Position numbers and translations under genes: made by a program
Notes under the pieces: model-generated
The model's database searches: none
What the model was told of the DNA's origin: nothing
What the model saw: the letters and a program-made list of their open reading frames with translations, nothing else
In this document: positions 10,418-21,879 of the stretch, piece by piece
Layout of the letters: each line of letters opens with the position of its first letter
How positions within the stretch are numbered: the first letter of the stretch is position 1
NCBI GenBank assembly: GCA_051530055.1
Contig: CM121341.1
Location: 3,348,001 to 3,412,000 of the forward strand
Direction: 5' to 3'
Source of the DNA: Neoechinorhynchus agilis
Taxonomy: Eukaryota > Acanthocephala
Length of the DNA stretch: 64,000 nucleotides

Positions 10418-12376
10418 ATGACACTTCTGCACCTTTTCGCTTGTTTCGTTGCTTCTCGGTGCTCGTTCATTGATCCAAAAGTAAGATCTTTGTTGGTTGT
10501 ACCCGAAAATAAGGATCCAGAATATGGCTCAATGCTTACATTCACTTGTATACTTGATATTTATGAAAATAAGCAAATTAAAGACTTCATTCTATGGAGC
10601 TTTACTCCCGAAAATGGATCTCAGTCAAATCCTCTTTGCAGTGGCACGAGAATCCTCAATTCCATGCAAGGAAGATTAATTGCTCGGCAAATCAGCGAAG
10701 AGGTGTTCGAGTTGACCATAAAGCCAATATAGGAAATGCTGATCTGAATACAGAATTTCCGAGATTTTGATGCTTATTTTAGTTGAAATTTTATGACAAT
10801 GTTTAAAACAACAATTTTTTTACGGAAGCTTACTTTTTAATTTTTTTAGACAAATTTTGCATTTTTTTTCAAGCATACATAATTTATAGTTTCTTCGACG
10901 CCCCTATTCATCGGCGCTGGCCAAAATGCTAGCCGCATTGCCCCGCTGCACCGCAATGCTTATTTTTTGCGCCAAGAACGACGTCGATCTTGGCTCTGAT
11001 AAACTGAGAACATCAAATTAAAATATTAAACAATATGGAAAAAAAATTGATCAACCATTTAGAAATGTGACATATTTTTCGCATGGATTCAACGACTTTG
11101 AGGTGATTTAATATCCCTTTTTTACATGCTTTCAATTTCTTAAAGCTCAATTTTTAATCGGCGTACATTTTAATTCAAAAGACGAACAGAGAACATCAAT
11201 TTAAAATATTAAACAATATGGAAAAAAATTGATCAACCATTTAGAAATGTGACATTTTTTTCGCATGGATAAAACGACTTTGAGGTGATTTAATATTCCT
11301 TTTTTTACACGAATTCAATTTTTTAAAGCTCAATTTTAAATCGGCGTACATTTTAATTCAAAAGACGAACTGAGAGCATCAATTTAAAATATTAAACAAT
11401 TTGGAAAAAAATTGATCGACCATTTAGAAAGGTGACATATTTTTCGCATGGATAAAACGACTTTGAGGTGATTTAATATTCCTTTTTATACACGCCTTCA
11501 ATTTTTTAAAGCTCAATAACTGAGAACATCTATTTAAAATATTAAACAGTTTTGAAAGAAATTGATCGACAATTTAGAAATGCGACGTCTATTTCGTATG
11601 AGATGAGTTATCATCTTTTTGTTTTTATATGAATTCAAAAAATTTAGAGTTCGCAACGGTTAGCCGGCGTATATTTTAATTGAAAAGATAAAAATAAACC
11701 CTCAAATTGAACTACGGTTATTTCAACATTCTCATCCTTTTTTTAAGTTTGTGATCTCGATATTGAATGTGCCATTATGCCTATAAGTAGCGTTTGAAAA
11801 CAAAAATGAATTTCCCTCATCAGATCGAACATTGGATACTATTTTGATTCGGGAACCTACACTTGTTCCCTATTGAAGGGTGCCAGTGGTCTTACATCTC
11901 CATCGTCGAAATCAGTTCAAATACGTGTGAAAAGGTCTATTGCTGTGAATCGAAGTACAAAAGATGCGCCAAAGCAAAGGGAACGTATTCGTTCAACAGT
12001 TTTTTGTCCTCGAAAAAATCAAACTGTTAAAATAGGATCAAATGCCGTCATTTTCTGCATCGTTGCTGTTTCATGCATAGAAGACTTTGAATGGATAATC
12101 GAACCAAGCATTGGACATCGTATATCCGTCACTAGAGATGACCGCCGGATAATGTTAGTAGATGCGTCTTTTATGAACAATCAACGCCGAAGTTACTCTC
12201 TCAAAATCCATAGTGCTAATAAGTCCGATGAGGGTAGATATACTCTTGTGGCTTACTCAAGGAATTCTCTTGAATCGGATTTCGTTGATCTATTTATTGT
12301 GGAAAATACAGCTGGATTTGTTTTGAGATTTTATACTATTTTTATTTTATTTACAATAAATGCAGTTTTAGTTTAG
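10418..12376 (+). CDS. two-Ig-domain secreted or GPI-anchored protein
   Basis: The first exon (10418-about 10730) starts MTLLHLFACFVASRCSF, a plausible signal peptide, and enters an Ig domain (YGSMLTFTCILDIYEN, FILWSFTPENGS, VFELTIKPI). The exon near 11838-12376 resumes with GYYFDSGTYTCSLLKG, the end strands of the same Ig fold, then a second Ig domain (SNAVIFCIVAVSCIEDFEWI, YSLKIHSANKSDEGRYTLVA) in which the usual second cysteine is replaced by leucine. It ends in a hydrophobic tail (FVLRFYTIFILFTINAVLV), as in GPI-signal or single-pass proteins. The gap between the exons is filled by a LINE tail and a tandem repeat. No canonical GT donor follows the last shared codon at 10729, so the splice is unresolved, or the insertion has broken the gene. 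Likely a cell-surface adhesion or receptor protein; the exact family is unknown. Confidence 0.6.
10862..10999 (-). mobile_element. LINE 3' end, tail family A, inside the Ig gene
   Basis: Reverse complement of the remnant at 8466-8660. The minus strand reads ISIAVQRGNAASILASADE and then a stop near 10909. Both remnants share the GCGCCAAGAACGACGTCGAT stretch. Confidence 0.75.
11003..11690. repeat. tandem repeat, ~180-bp unit, about 4 copies
   Basis: Units starting near 11003, 11185, 11366 and 11517 contain ATTTAAAATATTAAACA, AAATTGATC and GACTTTGAGGTGATTTAATA. The first three are nearly identical; the last is diverged. The array abuts the LINE tail at 10862-10999 and lies in the intron of the Ig-domain gene. 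Confidence 0.85.
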
Positions 12377-13376
12377 TTGGGAAACGATAAACCACGATTG
12401 GGTTTAGAATGTTTGTTAGGATCATCAAAAAAAGAAGCTAAACTGATGTGTTGCAGTTAAATTCTACAAATAAAAAAGATAATGGTCAATTGAGGATTGT
12501 ATTCGTGTGGTGGTTAGAGATATATTGTTGTTTAGAAGGTCGCTTGTCGACAAACCAATTGAAAAAATGACTCTGCATCAATGAATCGAAATGTACATTC
12601 GTCTCTTTAACCCGACCTCTCTCTCGGGTGTATAGTTGACAAACGACCTTCTAAAAACAATTTAATTGTCAAAGGCGATCATTAAAGTTCGATTAGACCT
12701 TCTTAAAGAATCATCCTCAAAAGTCCGCGTTTTAAAAGAATCAATGAAAAACGTTTTTGCATATTAGAGAGGAAAATTATTTATAGTTGTTTGGGAATCG
12801 ATAAAATGACTCCTCTCGGTGTATAGTTGACAAACGACCTTCTAAACAACAATTTAATTGTCAAAGGTGATCAATAAAAATCGATTAGATCTTATTTTCT
12901 CAGAGAATCATCCTCAAAAGTCCGCGTTTTAAAAGAATCAATGAAAAATGTTTTTGGAACTTAGAGAGAGAAAAATGATTTAATATTTTTATAATTTTCG
13001 TCGTTAGACTTCAGAAACTTACACAACAAATTCTGATGTAATCCAGCTACGTCGAGGAAAAAAATATTAAATCATTTTTCTTTATTTCGCTCGACTAAAA
13101 ACGTTTTATGACTAAAATCTTTACAAGCGATAAAACGTTTATGCATTCGCCAATACGCGTGAAGGTGATCAATAAAAATCAATTAGATCTTCTTTTCTCA
13201 TGGAATCATCCTCAAAAGTCCGCGTTTTAAAAGAATCCATAAAAAACGTTTTTGCAACCTCTCGAGTGTATAATTGACAAACGACCTCTTAAACAACTAT
13301 TTTTTAAACATCTTATTTTTCCATTAAGTTTTCTATTGTAAAAAGGAAATTATCTCTCTTTTTTTCAGAATAACAT
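12377..13376. repeat. repeat-filled region downstream of the Ig gene
   Basis: Three units (about 12641-12757, 12828-12955 and 13160-13290, the last partly rearranged) share AATCATCCTCAAAAGTCCGC and TTGACAAACGACCT. The region 12520-12660 also contains inverted GTTTAGAAGGTCG / CGACCTTCTAAA segments. No gene is seen. Confidence 0.75.
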
Positions 13377-15419
13377 AACATATTTCTAACAATTCAAACA
13401 ATCTGTTTGAAGCACACTCACCACCTCCCGCCAAATTCCAGCTTTTGTCCTTTCTCGACCGTCGTCATCACGCTGGCAGCATTGAATCGTTGTACTGCAA
13501 GCGAGATATTTTGTCGCAGGAATACAACTGCTCGTGCGTCGCCGGTCGTTTCTCTCAATTTCTTCGAGAGATCCTGGAGCAGAGTGCCGAGTTGCCAAGC
13601 GTTCCATACGTTTCTACTCCGAAGGGGACAAAATAGTGGGAACTTGCTAATTCTCTATATTTTCGTACTTTCCTCCCTTCCACTGCACGGACTGCAGCTC
13701 CAGCGATTTCGAGAGAATAGGGAATGTTGCTTACTGCGAGGGACGTGGCGTCCCGGAGAAGGCATTTGCCCTCCCGCCACGGGAAAATCGAAATTCCATC
13801 GGGCCTACGGCCGTCTAGTCGACAAAGGTGGGCGCGTTCCAGGATGTTGGGGAAGTTCGCCGTTCTCAACGCCCGAGAAATTACGTTATTGATTTCAGAA
13901 TGGCGTGAGAACCTTCCTCCTGACTTTCAACAAACGAGACTGTGTCGCCCGAAAGCATCAACCAAAGACCCACATCGACAGCGATGGGGCTTGCATATCG
14001 GGAGACCAAGTCTTAAGGATACTGCGATCCTCGTTATCTCGTCAGTAAGAAGAGTTCCCACTGATGTCAGAGGAACAGCCTCCAACCACGCTCCAGATTC
14101 TCGTGTCGAAATTGCCAACAATCTAGCTCGGACGTCTCGCGACAAGGGGTCCGTCCCAGATCGACTGTCTGAGGCCACTCACGGGAACATGGTTAGCGCC
14201 TGTCTGCTGCACCATTCTTCAACTGCCACCACGAAATCCCGGTCAAGACAGAACTTTTCCTTCAAAATTTTCTTCGATACTGGTAGGCTTTCCTCAAACG
14301 ATCCAAGAAAGGCCGACAAAGCAAGGTCCACTAGTGCCCGAATCCCCAGTCCCCAGATGACACAGGCAAAGAAGCTTGTCGCCACGCCTCACCTGAGAGC
14401 TGGACATTTAAAATACTCTCGAGGCAAGCTCTCACCTTGCCGTCCAGCTTTGCCAATCCTTCCTTATGTTTGAAGAATGTTGCTGTGCGGATCTTATATA
14501 ACAATTTCGGGATAAAGAGCACGTTCTTTATGAGAAACAAGCTTCATGAGCCGAGAGAGCGCACGCCCTATCGCACAGCAACGAAAGTTTCGGTACGATA
14601 CGGCCGATCTCAGCTTCCACATTTGAATCGAAGACGCAACTGCCCAGGAGGCTGAGTTGTTCCCGAGTCACGAGTTTCAGGCCTGGAGCTACGGCCTCGA
14701 ACCCAGCCATTAGTTCTTTGACTTTGGCGGCGTCTCCAATATTCAATACAAGGAGCTCACATTTTCCAGCATTGAGCTCAATGCCCATCTTCGAGGTCTC
14801 CCTAATCAGTGTCTCCAAATCGCGCAGTACAACGGAGGGATCACCTCCGAGCGTAGCGTCATCCAAGTACCAAGCGTTGAAGCTGGAATGGAGAGAATGC
14901 GCTATTGGATTTACTGTTAGGGAGAATGCGATTGGACCGAGGGGATCTCCTTGCTGCACTCCTATTTCGGACCAAATGAGGTGGTCTTCGAAAAGCAAAG
15001 GAGTCGCCGTCCCGTAGGCATTGAGAAAATACTGAAGGCTTCTGGTGCGTGATCCCTAATTGCGCGGAACATGATTTCTCTATTGAGAGAGTTAAAGGCG
15101 TTCTGAAAATCACACTTAAGAATCACGCACGGCTCTGAGCTTCTCGTAGCAAAGTTTCGGAGCGAGTGGACAATAGCTTCCGCCCCGCAGGATGTGAAGC
15201 AGCCCAGTTGGACTGGACGAAGTTGCTGTCCGTTTTTCACCGTAATACGTTTGCAGAGAATTTTTCCTGCGAGTCGGCGTATCGTCGAAGATACGGCGAT
15301 GGGACGGATCCCAACTTCTTTTTTGTGAGCGCACACAATGAGGCTCCGAAAAATAGGTCCTTTGCAACGGGGTTCAGGTCCTCTCCAGTCAGGCGGTCGA
15401 CTATTCGAGAAAGCGCACT
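13377..15419 (-). mobile_element. 5'-truncated LINE, copy 1
   Basis: Nearly identical to copy 2 at 53329-55490 over its whole length. Minus-strand frames give reverse transcriptase motifs (VGIRPIAVSSTIRRLAGKIL, QNAFNSLNREIMF, GVQQGDPLGPIAFSL, WYLDDATLGG) and a C-terminal zinc-binding and nuclease-like part (CKPHRCRCGSLVDAFGRHS, GRRPDGISIF). The frames are broken into at least five pieces and a 36-bp stretch present in copy 2 is absent, so it is dead. The 5' end stops at 15419, where the two copies diverge. Its 3' end is marked by ATTTCTAACAATTCAAACAA at the left. Confidence 0.9.
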
Positions 15420-15445
15420 AATAAAATCCTGTTTTAAAAAAAGAA

Positions 15446-16506
15446 TTATTCTACTTTGACGTTATTCATGGTTTCAAGTGCAAGCATAAGAGCCTGAGTA
15501 CCGCATAGTCCATGTCCATTTGCAACAACACTCGCATAGAGTTGGTGTGCGAGAGCGAGACCGGGTAAAGACAATTTCATTTGTGAAGCTTCATCGATAG
15601 CGATTTTTAGGTCTTTGACGAAATGATGGACATAGAATCCAGGTTCGAAGTTTCGGTCCAAGATACGTGGTCCATAGGTACTTAGACTAAACGACCCAGC
15701 CGCACCATTTTTTAAGAGGTCAATTAGATCATTAAGATTTAAACCAGCTTTGTATCCATAAATCAGTCCTTCACAGACACCCACCATCGCGGATGCAATC
15801 ATTATTTGGTTTGCTGCTTTTGTTTGTTGACCGCATCCTGGTTTTCCCATCAGCCGAACCGAAGATGTATACATTCCAATAAAAGCGGAGACTTCATCAA
15901 ACAACTCCTTATCACCTCCAACCATACAAACCAATTTTCCTGCCCTGGCACCTATATCACCACCAGATACGGGACCATCAAGAGTTCTAATCCCATTCTG
16001 TTTTGCGGCTTCGTAGATTTTGAGAGCCAACTCCGCCGAGCTAGTTGTGTGGTCAACTATCCGTGCTTTGGGTTTCATTAGATCTAACAAACCTTTGCGT
16101 TCGGATGAACCAAAAACAATGTCGTTTATTAGGTGACAATATATCTGCGATCGAGTTTTCATTAAATAAATCTTTACTTCCACAAACCAATCTGCCTAAA
16201 TTTCGGAATACGAATTAAGAGCAACAAACAATGAAGAAAAATAACAGAAATATCACCACACGCAGTCACGTCTCTCGGATACCCGAGCATCAGGAACACT
16301 AAATCACATTTGGTTCCAATCTCATTTATTTCACTAAATTTAACCCTAGAATCTTGAAGTAACGGCTCAGCCTTCGATGGCGTTCGATTGTAAACAAGAA
16401 ACTGCATACTTTTACCAATCTCCGCAAATGCAGTTTTCTCAATCATATGCTGGCACATCCATCTCCCCATGACTCCCGTTCCGATCCAGCCTATCGTTTT
16501 TATCAT
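15446..16506 (-). CDS. beta-hydroxyacid dehydrogenase (HIBADH/GLYR1 family)
   Basis: NAD(P)-dependent oxidation of short 3-hydroxyacids or related aldehyde reduction. Exon 1 (16506-16270) starts MIKTIGWIGTGVMGRWMCQH, a GxGxxG nucleotide-binding fold, and ends at FLMLGYPRD. Exon 2 (16144-15446) contains DHTTSSAELALKIYEAAKQ, the substrate loop DGPVSGGDIGARAGKL and the catalytic-lysine region GCGQQTKAANQIMIAS. The 125-bp intron 16269-16145 keeps phase 0, giving 311 residues, typical of the family. The exact substrate cannot be told from the sequence. The truncated LINE copy 1 lies only 26 bp beyond the stop codon, probably in the 3' untranslated region. Confidence 0.88.
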
Positions 16507-16865
16507 CTATAAAAGTGCAAATGATTTGTGAATGTTGTTTTGATATTTGCATCATTTCAAAATAGATTTAACTCTTAAACAGTTTATATATGTAAATAGG
16601 AATTGTATAGAAGCTTCACTTGACTCACATTCGCCTTAAATATTAAAATGAGTGGTGGAAATACCTTTTCCATGCACTATTTATTATCGATCCTAACAAA
16701 AGCACATCGAAGTAGCCCTATAATCGAGCAACGTGGTCAAATTTATTAGATAAAATTTCCTGCAATTCTCAATATTAAAATCGGAATAAAGTAGCACCAA
16801 TTTCAAAATATAAATATCGAAACATTGTTTAAGCATTTTAATGTTTTTTAGAGTAGAATGAAATT

Positions 16866-16992
16866 TATATAACCCCTGTGGATCACTCAGCGGTCGAAAG
16901 GACGGATGCAGCGTTCCTACGTTGGATATGTTTTGTAAGAGGAATGCTCCTGATCTCGGATCGCCAGTGATTCGTCTCAATCTCTTAGACAA
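16866..16992 (-). mobile_element. LINE 3' end, another subfamily
   Basis: The minus strand reads LSKRLRRITGDPRSGAFLLQ then NISNVG, matching the TGDPRS...FLLQ tail of the LINE C-terminus (compare TGDMRSSNFLLQRISAAIQ at 41455-41625) but losing the Gln-Arg-Gly-Asn stretch. A short decayed fragment. Confidence 0.55.
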
Positions 16993-19236
16993 TTGATTGA
17001 AGATTTATTTTCATTTAGAAATGTTTAGCGGAAAAATATACAAATTTACAAACTCCATTTAATAATTGAGCTCAAATATTTCTTGTCTTTTCTTAGGAGC
17101 TGTGATTGCTGCGCATTCGTACACTCGTCTCTTTTCAAATACAGATTATTAATCAATATCTACGAGTTAAATTGTTTTGCTACGCTCTCTATGTTCTACA
17201 AAAACCAAGCAACAAACCTTTGGATCAACAGTATCGTGACTGTCAACAGATTTCAGTCTTGTTAACGAGATTTATTCTGCATTCTAATTACATTGTTTGC
17301 CTTAAAATATCTGAAATGTTAATCGATAGGAATGATAGGCATTTCAATCAATAACCGTCAACCAAAATTTAACCTCAGAAATTTTTAAATGTAAAGATCA
17401 AAAAGGACTTTTATTGTCTAATATTGGGTTAGTTTATACTTCTTGCTTATTATTTTATATATTTTTTGTTGTTCGTACGGTCGCATTTCACAATATGAAT
17501 CGAGGTTACGAGTACTTTACGTGTAAAAGACTTCCATTAAATCTTAAATAAATTTAAAAAGTACAAGGCTTTTAAGGATATAACCATTTCCTGTCAATGC
17601 TTGACAACCTTACAAAACTCGCTAATTCTTAAGGATATATAACCGAATCCTTTTACGTGTAAAAAGGCAGAATTGACCTAAAAAAAGATTTTCACATTAG
17701 TTTGAATATTTTTATCTTCAAGCAATTCAGAATACCAGCAAAGATGCAGAAAGATCTTGAGAATAGTAAAAAAATGACAACATATTTACGGATTAAATTG
17801 GACAAAAAGGATTAAAACTATTCTGTATTACAAGATTCACGAGTCTGGCTAGCCGGTTACGTTTATTCTGTGTTAAAGCGAAGGGGTTTTCCATGGCTGA
17901 TAATTTTTCCTTCTACACATTACCCATTGATATGGTTCAAGGAAGAGCACAAAAATTATTTACGCCCAAAATGTGGATTTCATTAATTTTGTATGTCATA
18001 AAGAGGTGCATGAGATTTTTTAAATCCATTTCAAAGAAAAAATTGACGAAAATTAAACGCATAAAGTGTTCATTTTTATTGAGAAAACTAAATTGAATGC
18101 ACTTTTAACCGTCTTTTTTTCCAGATTTATAACCGTTTTCTAATATCGGTTATTTCTTTGCCTAAAGCGCTGTTAATCGATGGCAGCCATTTTAAATTAC
18201 TAACCGCATTGCAAGATTTTTTCGACAATTAATTTGCAACTCCGACTTAAACACATCGTTTGATATCTAAAAATTCTCGAGATGTGAGAATCGGTTTATA
18301 TTCACGCAATTTCATCTACAAAGTGCGAATCTTTTAAAGACTAACAAACCGATTACAATTCATAATGCCACTGATTCAATATCCACCAGCAAAATCATTC
18401 TCATAATCATATGTTTGTCAATAACTCAGAAAAAGCAGTACAGCTGAATGTTTAGGCCATATTTTTATCAATATTTCGTGCCTTGAAGATAAATACAGCG
18501 CCCATAGTCGTATTGCGGTCAACAACATAATTTTCGGTATTTGGTGCAATCTATAAAGTGGTTTGGTACATAATGAAATTGGATACAATTACACGTGAAA
18601 AATATTTTAAATTTTAAAATATTCCTCAACTTCCGAATGAGGCGCAATTTGATTAAATGATAAACGAGTGAGCGAAAATCGCTGTTTCATGGGTAAACGC
18701 GTTCATTCGATGAATTACAAAAGGCAATAGTTCAATGAGCGCTTGATTGGGCCGAACGAAAATTGGTAAGGTTTTATTACTAAGATAAACAATTTATTAA
18801 GACTCGAAATATGTTGCATAAAATGACAAAAATCATGATAATCGTAGAGATTCTAGTAGTCGGATCATCATTGCGTTTATAAAGCATATTATTTCGTAAT
18901 TTAATCTCTACAAAAAAAGAAGATTGCCTGATCACAACAGGGAAATTTAAAAGTTGTTAAGTTTTAAAAACGTTTTTTTTCTCGCAATTTTTAATGATAA
19001 TGCAACCCTGCTTTTAATGGACGCTCGTGATATTGGATAGTTTGTTGAAATTGCTTCCAAACTCGAGTTAAGAGGGTTTAATTAATGTATTCTCGCGAAT
19101 TTCGACAACAAATCACAACACTGTCATAAGGACAAAACACGATTTGGCAATAATTCTGATCGTATTGAAAAAAAGTAGCAAAAGCACGCAAGACCGATCA
19201 CGCTCTATACAGCATCTTTTCTGATGTACCTCGAAG
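16993..19236. other. gene-poor AT-rich stretch
   Basis: No coding exon is supported. It holds a diverged piece of the 187-bp repeat (17846-17912: GTCTGGCTAGCCGGTTACG) and short copies of AAGGATATAACC near 17573 and 17631. Short open frames here show no domain. Confidence 0.5.
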
Positions 19237-19488
19237 TCAGGAATACATGAGCTCAGCTGCTTCGGACATTTTGTTCATCATATTGAGTGATTTCTCAAGC
19301 ATAAGAGCAAGTTCGTCTACTTCCCTGCTGTCAGTTGAGTTAAATCGTGATTGGTTTGCATCATTGGGCTTTTTACTAAAGGACATATTAAAAATTATCG
19401 ATTCGATGGCAATCGAATAATCTTACCTAATAACTGCTTTGCGTAATTTTTCGCAGAGGGCAGCGAGTTCCCTTTCTTCGTTACTCAT
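19237..19488 (-). CDS. small two-exon gene, 66-residue helical protein
   Basis: Exon 1 (19488-19427) reads MSNEERELAALCEKLRKAVI. A 51-bp intron with GTAAGA donor and CCTTTAG acceptor (19426-19376) follows. Exon 2 (19375-19237) reads SKKPNDANQSRFNSTD and then EVDELALMLEKSLNMMNKMS, ending ELMYS and a stop. The splice keeps frame and the donor and acceptor are good, so I believe this is a real small protein. It is rich in Glu, Lys, Leu and Met, predicted helical, with no signal peptide or membrane segment. I do not recognise the family; a small subunit of a larger complex is possible. Confidence 0.7.
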
Positions 19489-21153
19489 CTAGAGAACATT
19501 GATCAACGAGATAAACTAGTTCGTTTTTTATGCTGAAAACGCTAAACTAAATCGTGTCGGATTCATTAAAATGGGAAACAATCGAAATGATGTGAACTGT
19601 AGAACTTGCCGTCAATTGAATTTAACTTTTTTGACAAACACAAAAATCATAAAATAGTTACTAATGAGCGTATCAAAAGTATGATTTCGCAAATTTCGTG
19701 AATAAGATTTAATTTAAAGGGCGGAAAAAGCATGATTCGAATTCATGTCATTTTCTATAACTCGTTTCAACTTTCGTTTTCGAGTAGTTCTTATTCATCG
19801 ATTAGTCACCTGAGGTGTGTTGGTTCAGGTAGAAGAATTATTGTTTAGAAGTCTGTACCCACGGTAAATAATTTTTTCGTTTCAGTTTTAAAATATAACT
19901 TGTATTTTAGAACTGATTATGAACGGTTTTAATCGAAAAAATTATTACAATAATCCAGGTGAATTATATAAACATTTCCTGATTTCTTGGATTATTATCT
20001 TCGACGGAAAAGATACTTTTTTTCTTAGTTTTGCCACCGTGGATTTACGTTCACTAATTTATTACCGATATTTCACCTCTCGGATAATTCCGACATTTTC
20101 TCAAGGTTTGTCTTGAAAAACTTACAAGCAATGATAAACCTTGATAAAATGTAAGAATTATCCGAGAGGTGAAATATCGGTAATAAATTAGTGAACGTAA
20201 ATCCGGGTTCGCAAAACAAAGAAAAAGAAAATATTTCCTTTGAAAAACTGAGTAATACCAAAATATTTTCCCGAGTTATGATTATTATCCCAATGAGTCA
20301 ATTCTTTGCAAGATGAATAAGAACAAATTTCGCAAACTGTTGAATATGTCAGAGTTGTATGGAGTTTAAGAAGTTTACTTAAAAATAAAGATTATTATAA
20401 AGGATATTGAGACCTTACAAACCTTTACAAAAGCGGTACTTCAGATCTTAAGAAACGAGACTTATTAATCTCTAGTCGTGGACAATACAACGGATTAAAA
20501 ACTTGGTTTTATTGTTTGAAAATTGAATGTATAAAATTTAAATTGATCCTAATGAAGGGTACACAGATATACAAGAATTTGAAAATATTTTACATTGAGA
20601 TCAAAAAATAGAAGCTTTTATAATGTTTGTAATAAAATTTATTCAATAAAAAATAGGGAAACTTTTTAAATTATAATTGCTTTCGGAAGTTTCAAAGACA
20701 AAAAACAATCTTGAGGTTATGTGACAGCTTTATTCTCAGCAGTAGTCATTGGACAAGATTAATAATGAATATTTTGTCCTAAAAAAAGTATACTAAGATG
20801 AAAAAACATCAACAACCTGAACCGCTGTGTTCGAAATGAAGTGTAAAATAATGCCCGGCTCTGTGTTAACTTTGTTCAATGAAATTCGACTGAAACGTTT
20901 GCTTTTGGTTACCCGATACAGATTTAAAAACGCATTAAATTTCATCGACTTAATTGATACAAAAATAATTAATTTCTTTTTAGTGAAAGATTAGCGAAGC
21001 CATCCATTGCCTATTTAAAAATCGTCTAACATTATAAGCTCACATTACAATGAAATTATTGAGCGCAAACCGAGCGAATTGAAGGGTTTTTCGTTAAACT
21101 TTTTCCAAAGAATGCTAAAGATACAATTTAATAAACATTTAAATATTATAATT
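19489..21153. other. intergenic region with fold-back elements
   Basis: Contains a partial copy of fold-back family C at about 19830-19925 (GAATTATTGTTTAGAAGTCT, ACGGTAAATAA) and the complete fold-back at 20036-20206. The rest has no recognisable gene. Confidence 0.6.
20036..20206. mobile_element. fold-back element, family E
   Basis: The arms GGATTTACGTTCACTAATTT...CTCGGATAATTC and the reverse complement GAATTATCCGAGAGGTGAAA...AAATCC pair almost perfectly over about 65 bp. A spacer of about 45 bp holds CAAGGTTT / AAACCTTG. Confidence 0.85.
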
Positions 21154-21293
21154 ATGGTGAACATAATCCCGGTCATAACCTATTTGATTAGATTAATTTA
21201 CAATGAATGATGAGGCGAGATTACCTCCTTCGAAATATTTTCAATAAATCAAAATCAAATATAGGTTATGACCGGGGGTATGTTCACCAAAAT
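21154..21293. mobile_element. short fold-back element
   Basis: The left arm GGTGAACATAATCCCGGTCA and the right arm ending TGACCGGGGGTATGTTCACC are inverted copies. The centre carries GATGAGGCGAG...TTCGAAATATTTTC, which resembles the family D sequence. It overlaps the start of the possible gene at 21207. Confidence 0.75.
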
Positions 21294-21879
21294 TATACTT
21301 TGACTTACCCGGAGGATTTCTCCGTCGATGATTTAAATATTATTGGAGTAATTGATGAGAAAAATGATTTCATCAGCATTTCGCATTTTCAAAATGAATC
21401 ATCAGACATGTGAGTTTCGAAGGCTTTCTTCGTTCTAAGAAAAAAATCAACTAAAGCCGAAATCGCGAAACAAAGACGGCGCAATTGGCATTTTCTACCT
21501 AAGAAATCTAACGCATTTGTCGTATCGGGATATCCATAAAGCTAAGACTCTTCAGACATGCGAACACTATGCAAACAGACTATGTAATTCCACATCGAAG
21601 GAATGTCTTTCACAAGTCTGCTTTGTTGTTAGCGATCCATTATTTGAATGTGTAGTCAATGAACATAATCACCTTTTCCGACAAGATAAATGTAGACTCA
21701 ATAATATTTCTAACGATTACTTAAAATGCTTACTAGCTCCCGTTTTTAAACTTAAGATAAACATTTTTTGTGGAAATTCATTCATAATCGTCATCTTGTT
21801 AAAGAAAATACTGAGAGCACCAAACATTGCCATTCGCAGATACCCAAATTATAGATTTGCTTTTAAATTGACACCTTAA
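21207..21879 (+). CDS. possible Cys-rich single-pass membrane protein
   Basis: Two open stretches look like exons. The first ends VDDLNIIGVIDEKNDFISIS and has a GTGAGT donor at 21410. The second begins after an AG near 21504 and reads LSYRDIHKAKTLQTCEHYAN with seven further cysteines in the next 60 residues, then KINIFCGNSFIIVILLKKIL, a membrane segment with a basic tail, and a stop at 21879. The cysteine spacing suggests a small disulfide-rich ectodomain. The true start is not clear because the fold-back element at 21154-21293 overlaps the 5' end. No known family is recognised. Confidence 0.4.

Noticed and set aside
13407-14473. Long plus-strand frames over the LINE (161 and 249 codons)
   Set aside because: They lie antisense to the reverse transcriptase and nuclease-like frames and show no domain; the same happens over copy 2.
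16860-16992. A possible 5.8S rRNA fragment (GTGGATCACTC near 16878)
   Set aside because: Only about ten bases agree. The minus strand reads as the LINE C-terminal tail (TGDPRSGAFLLQ), which explains the segment better.
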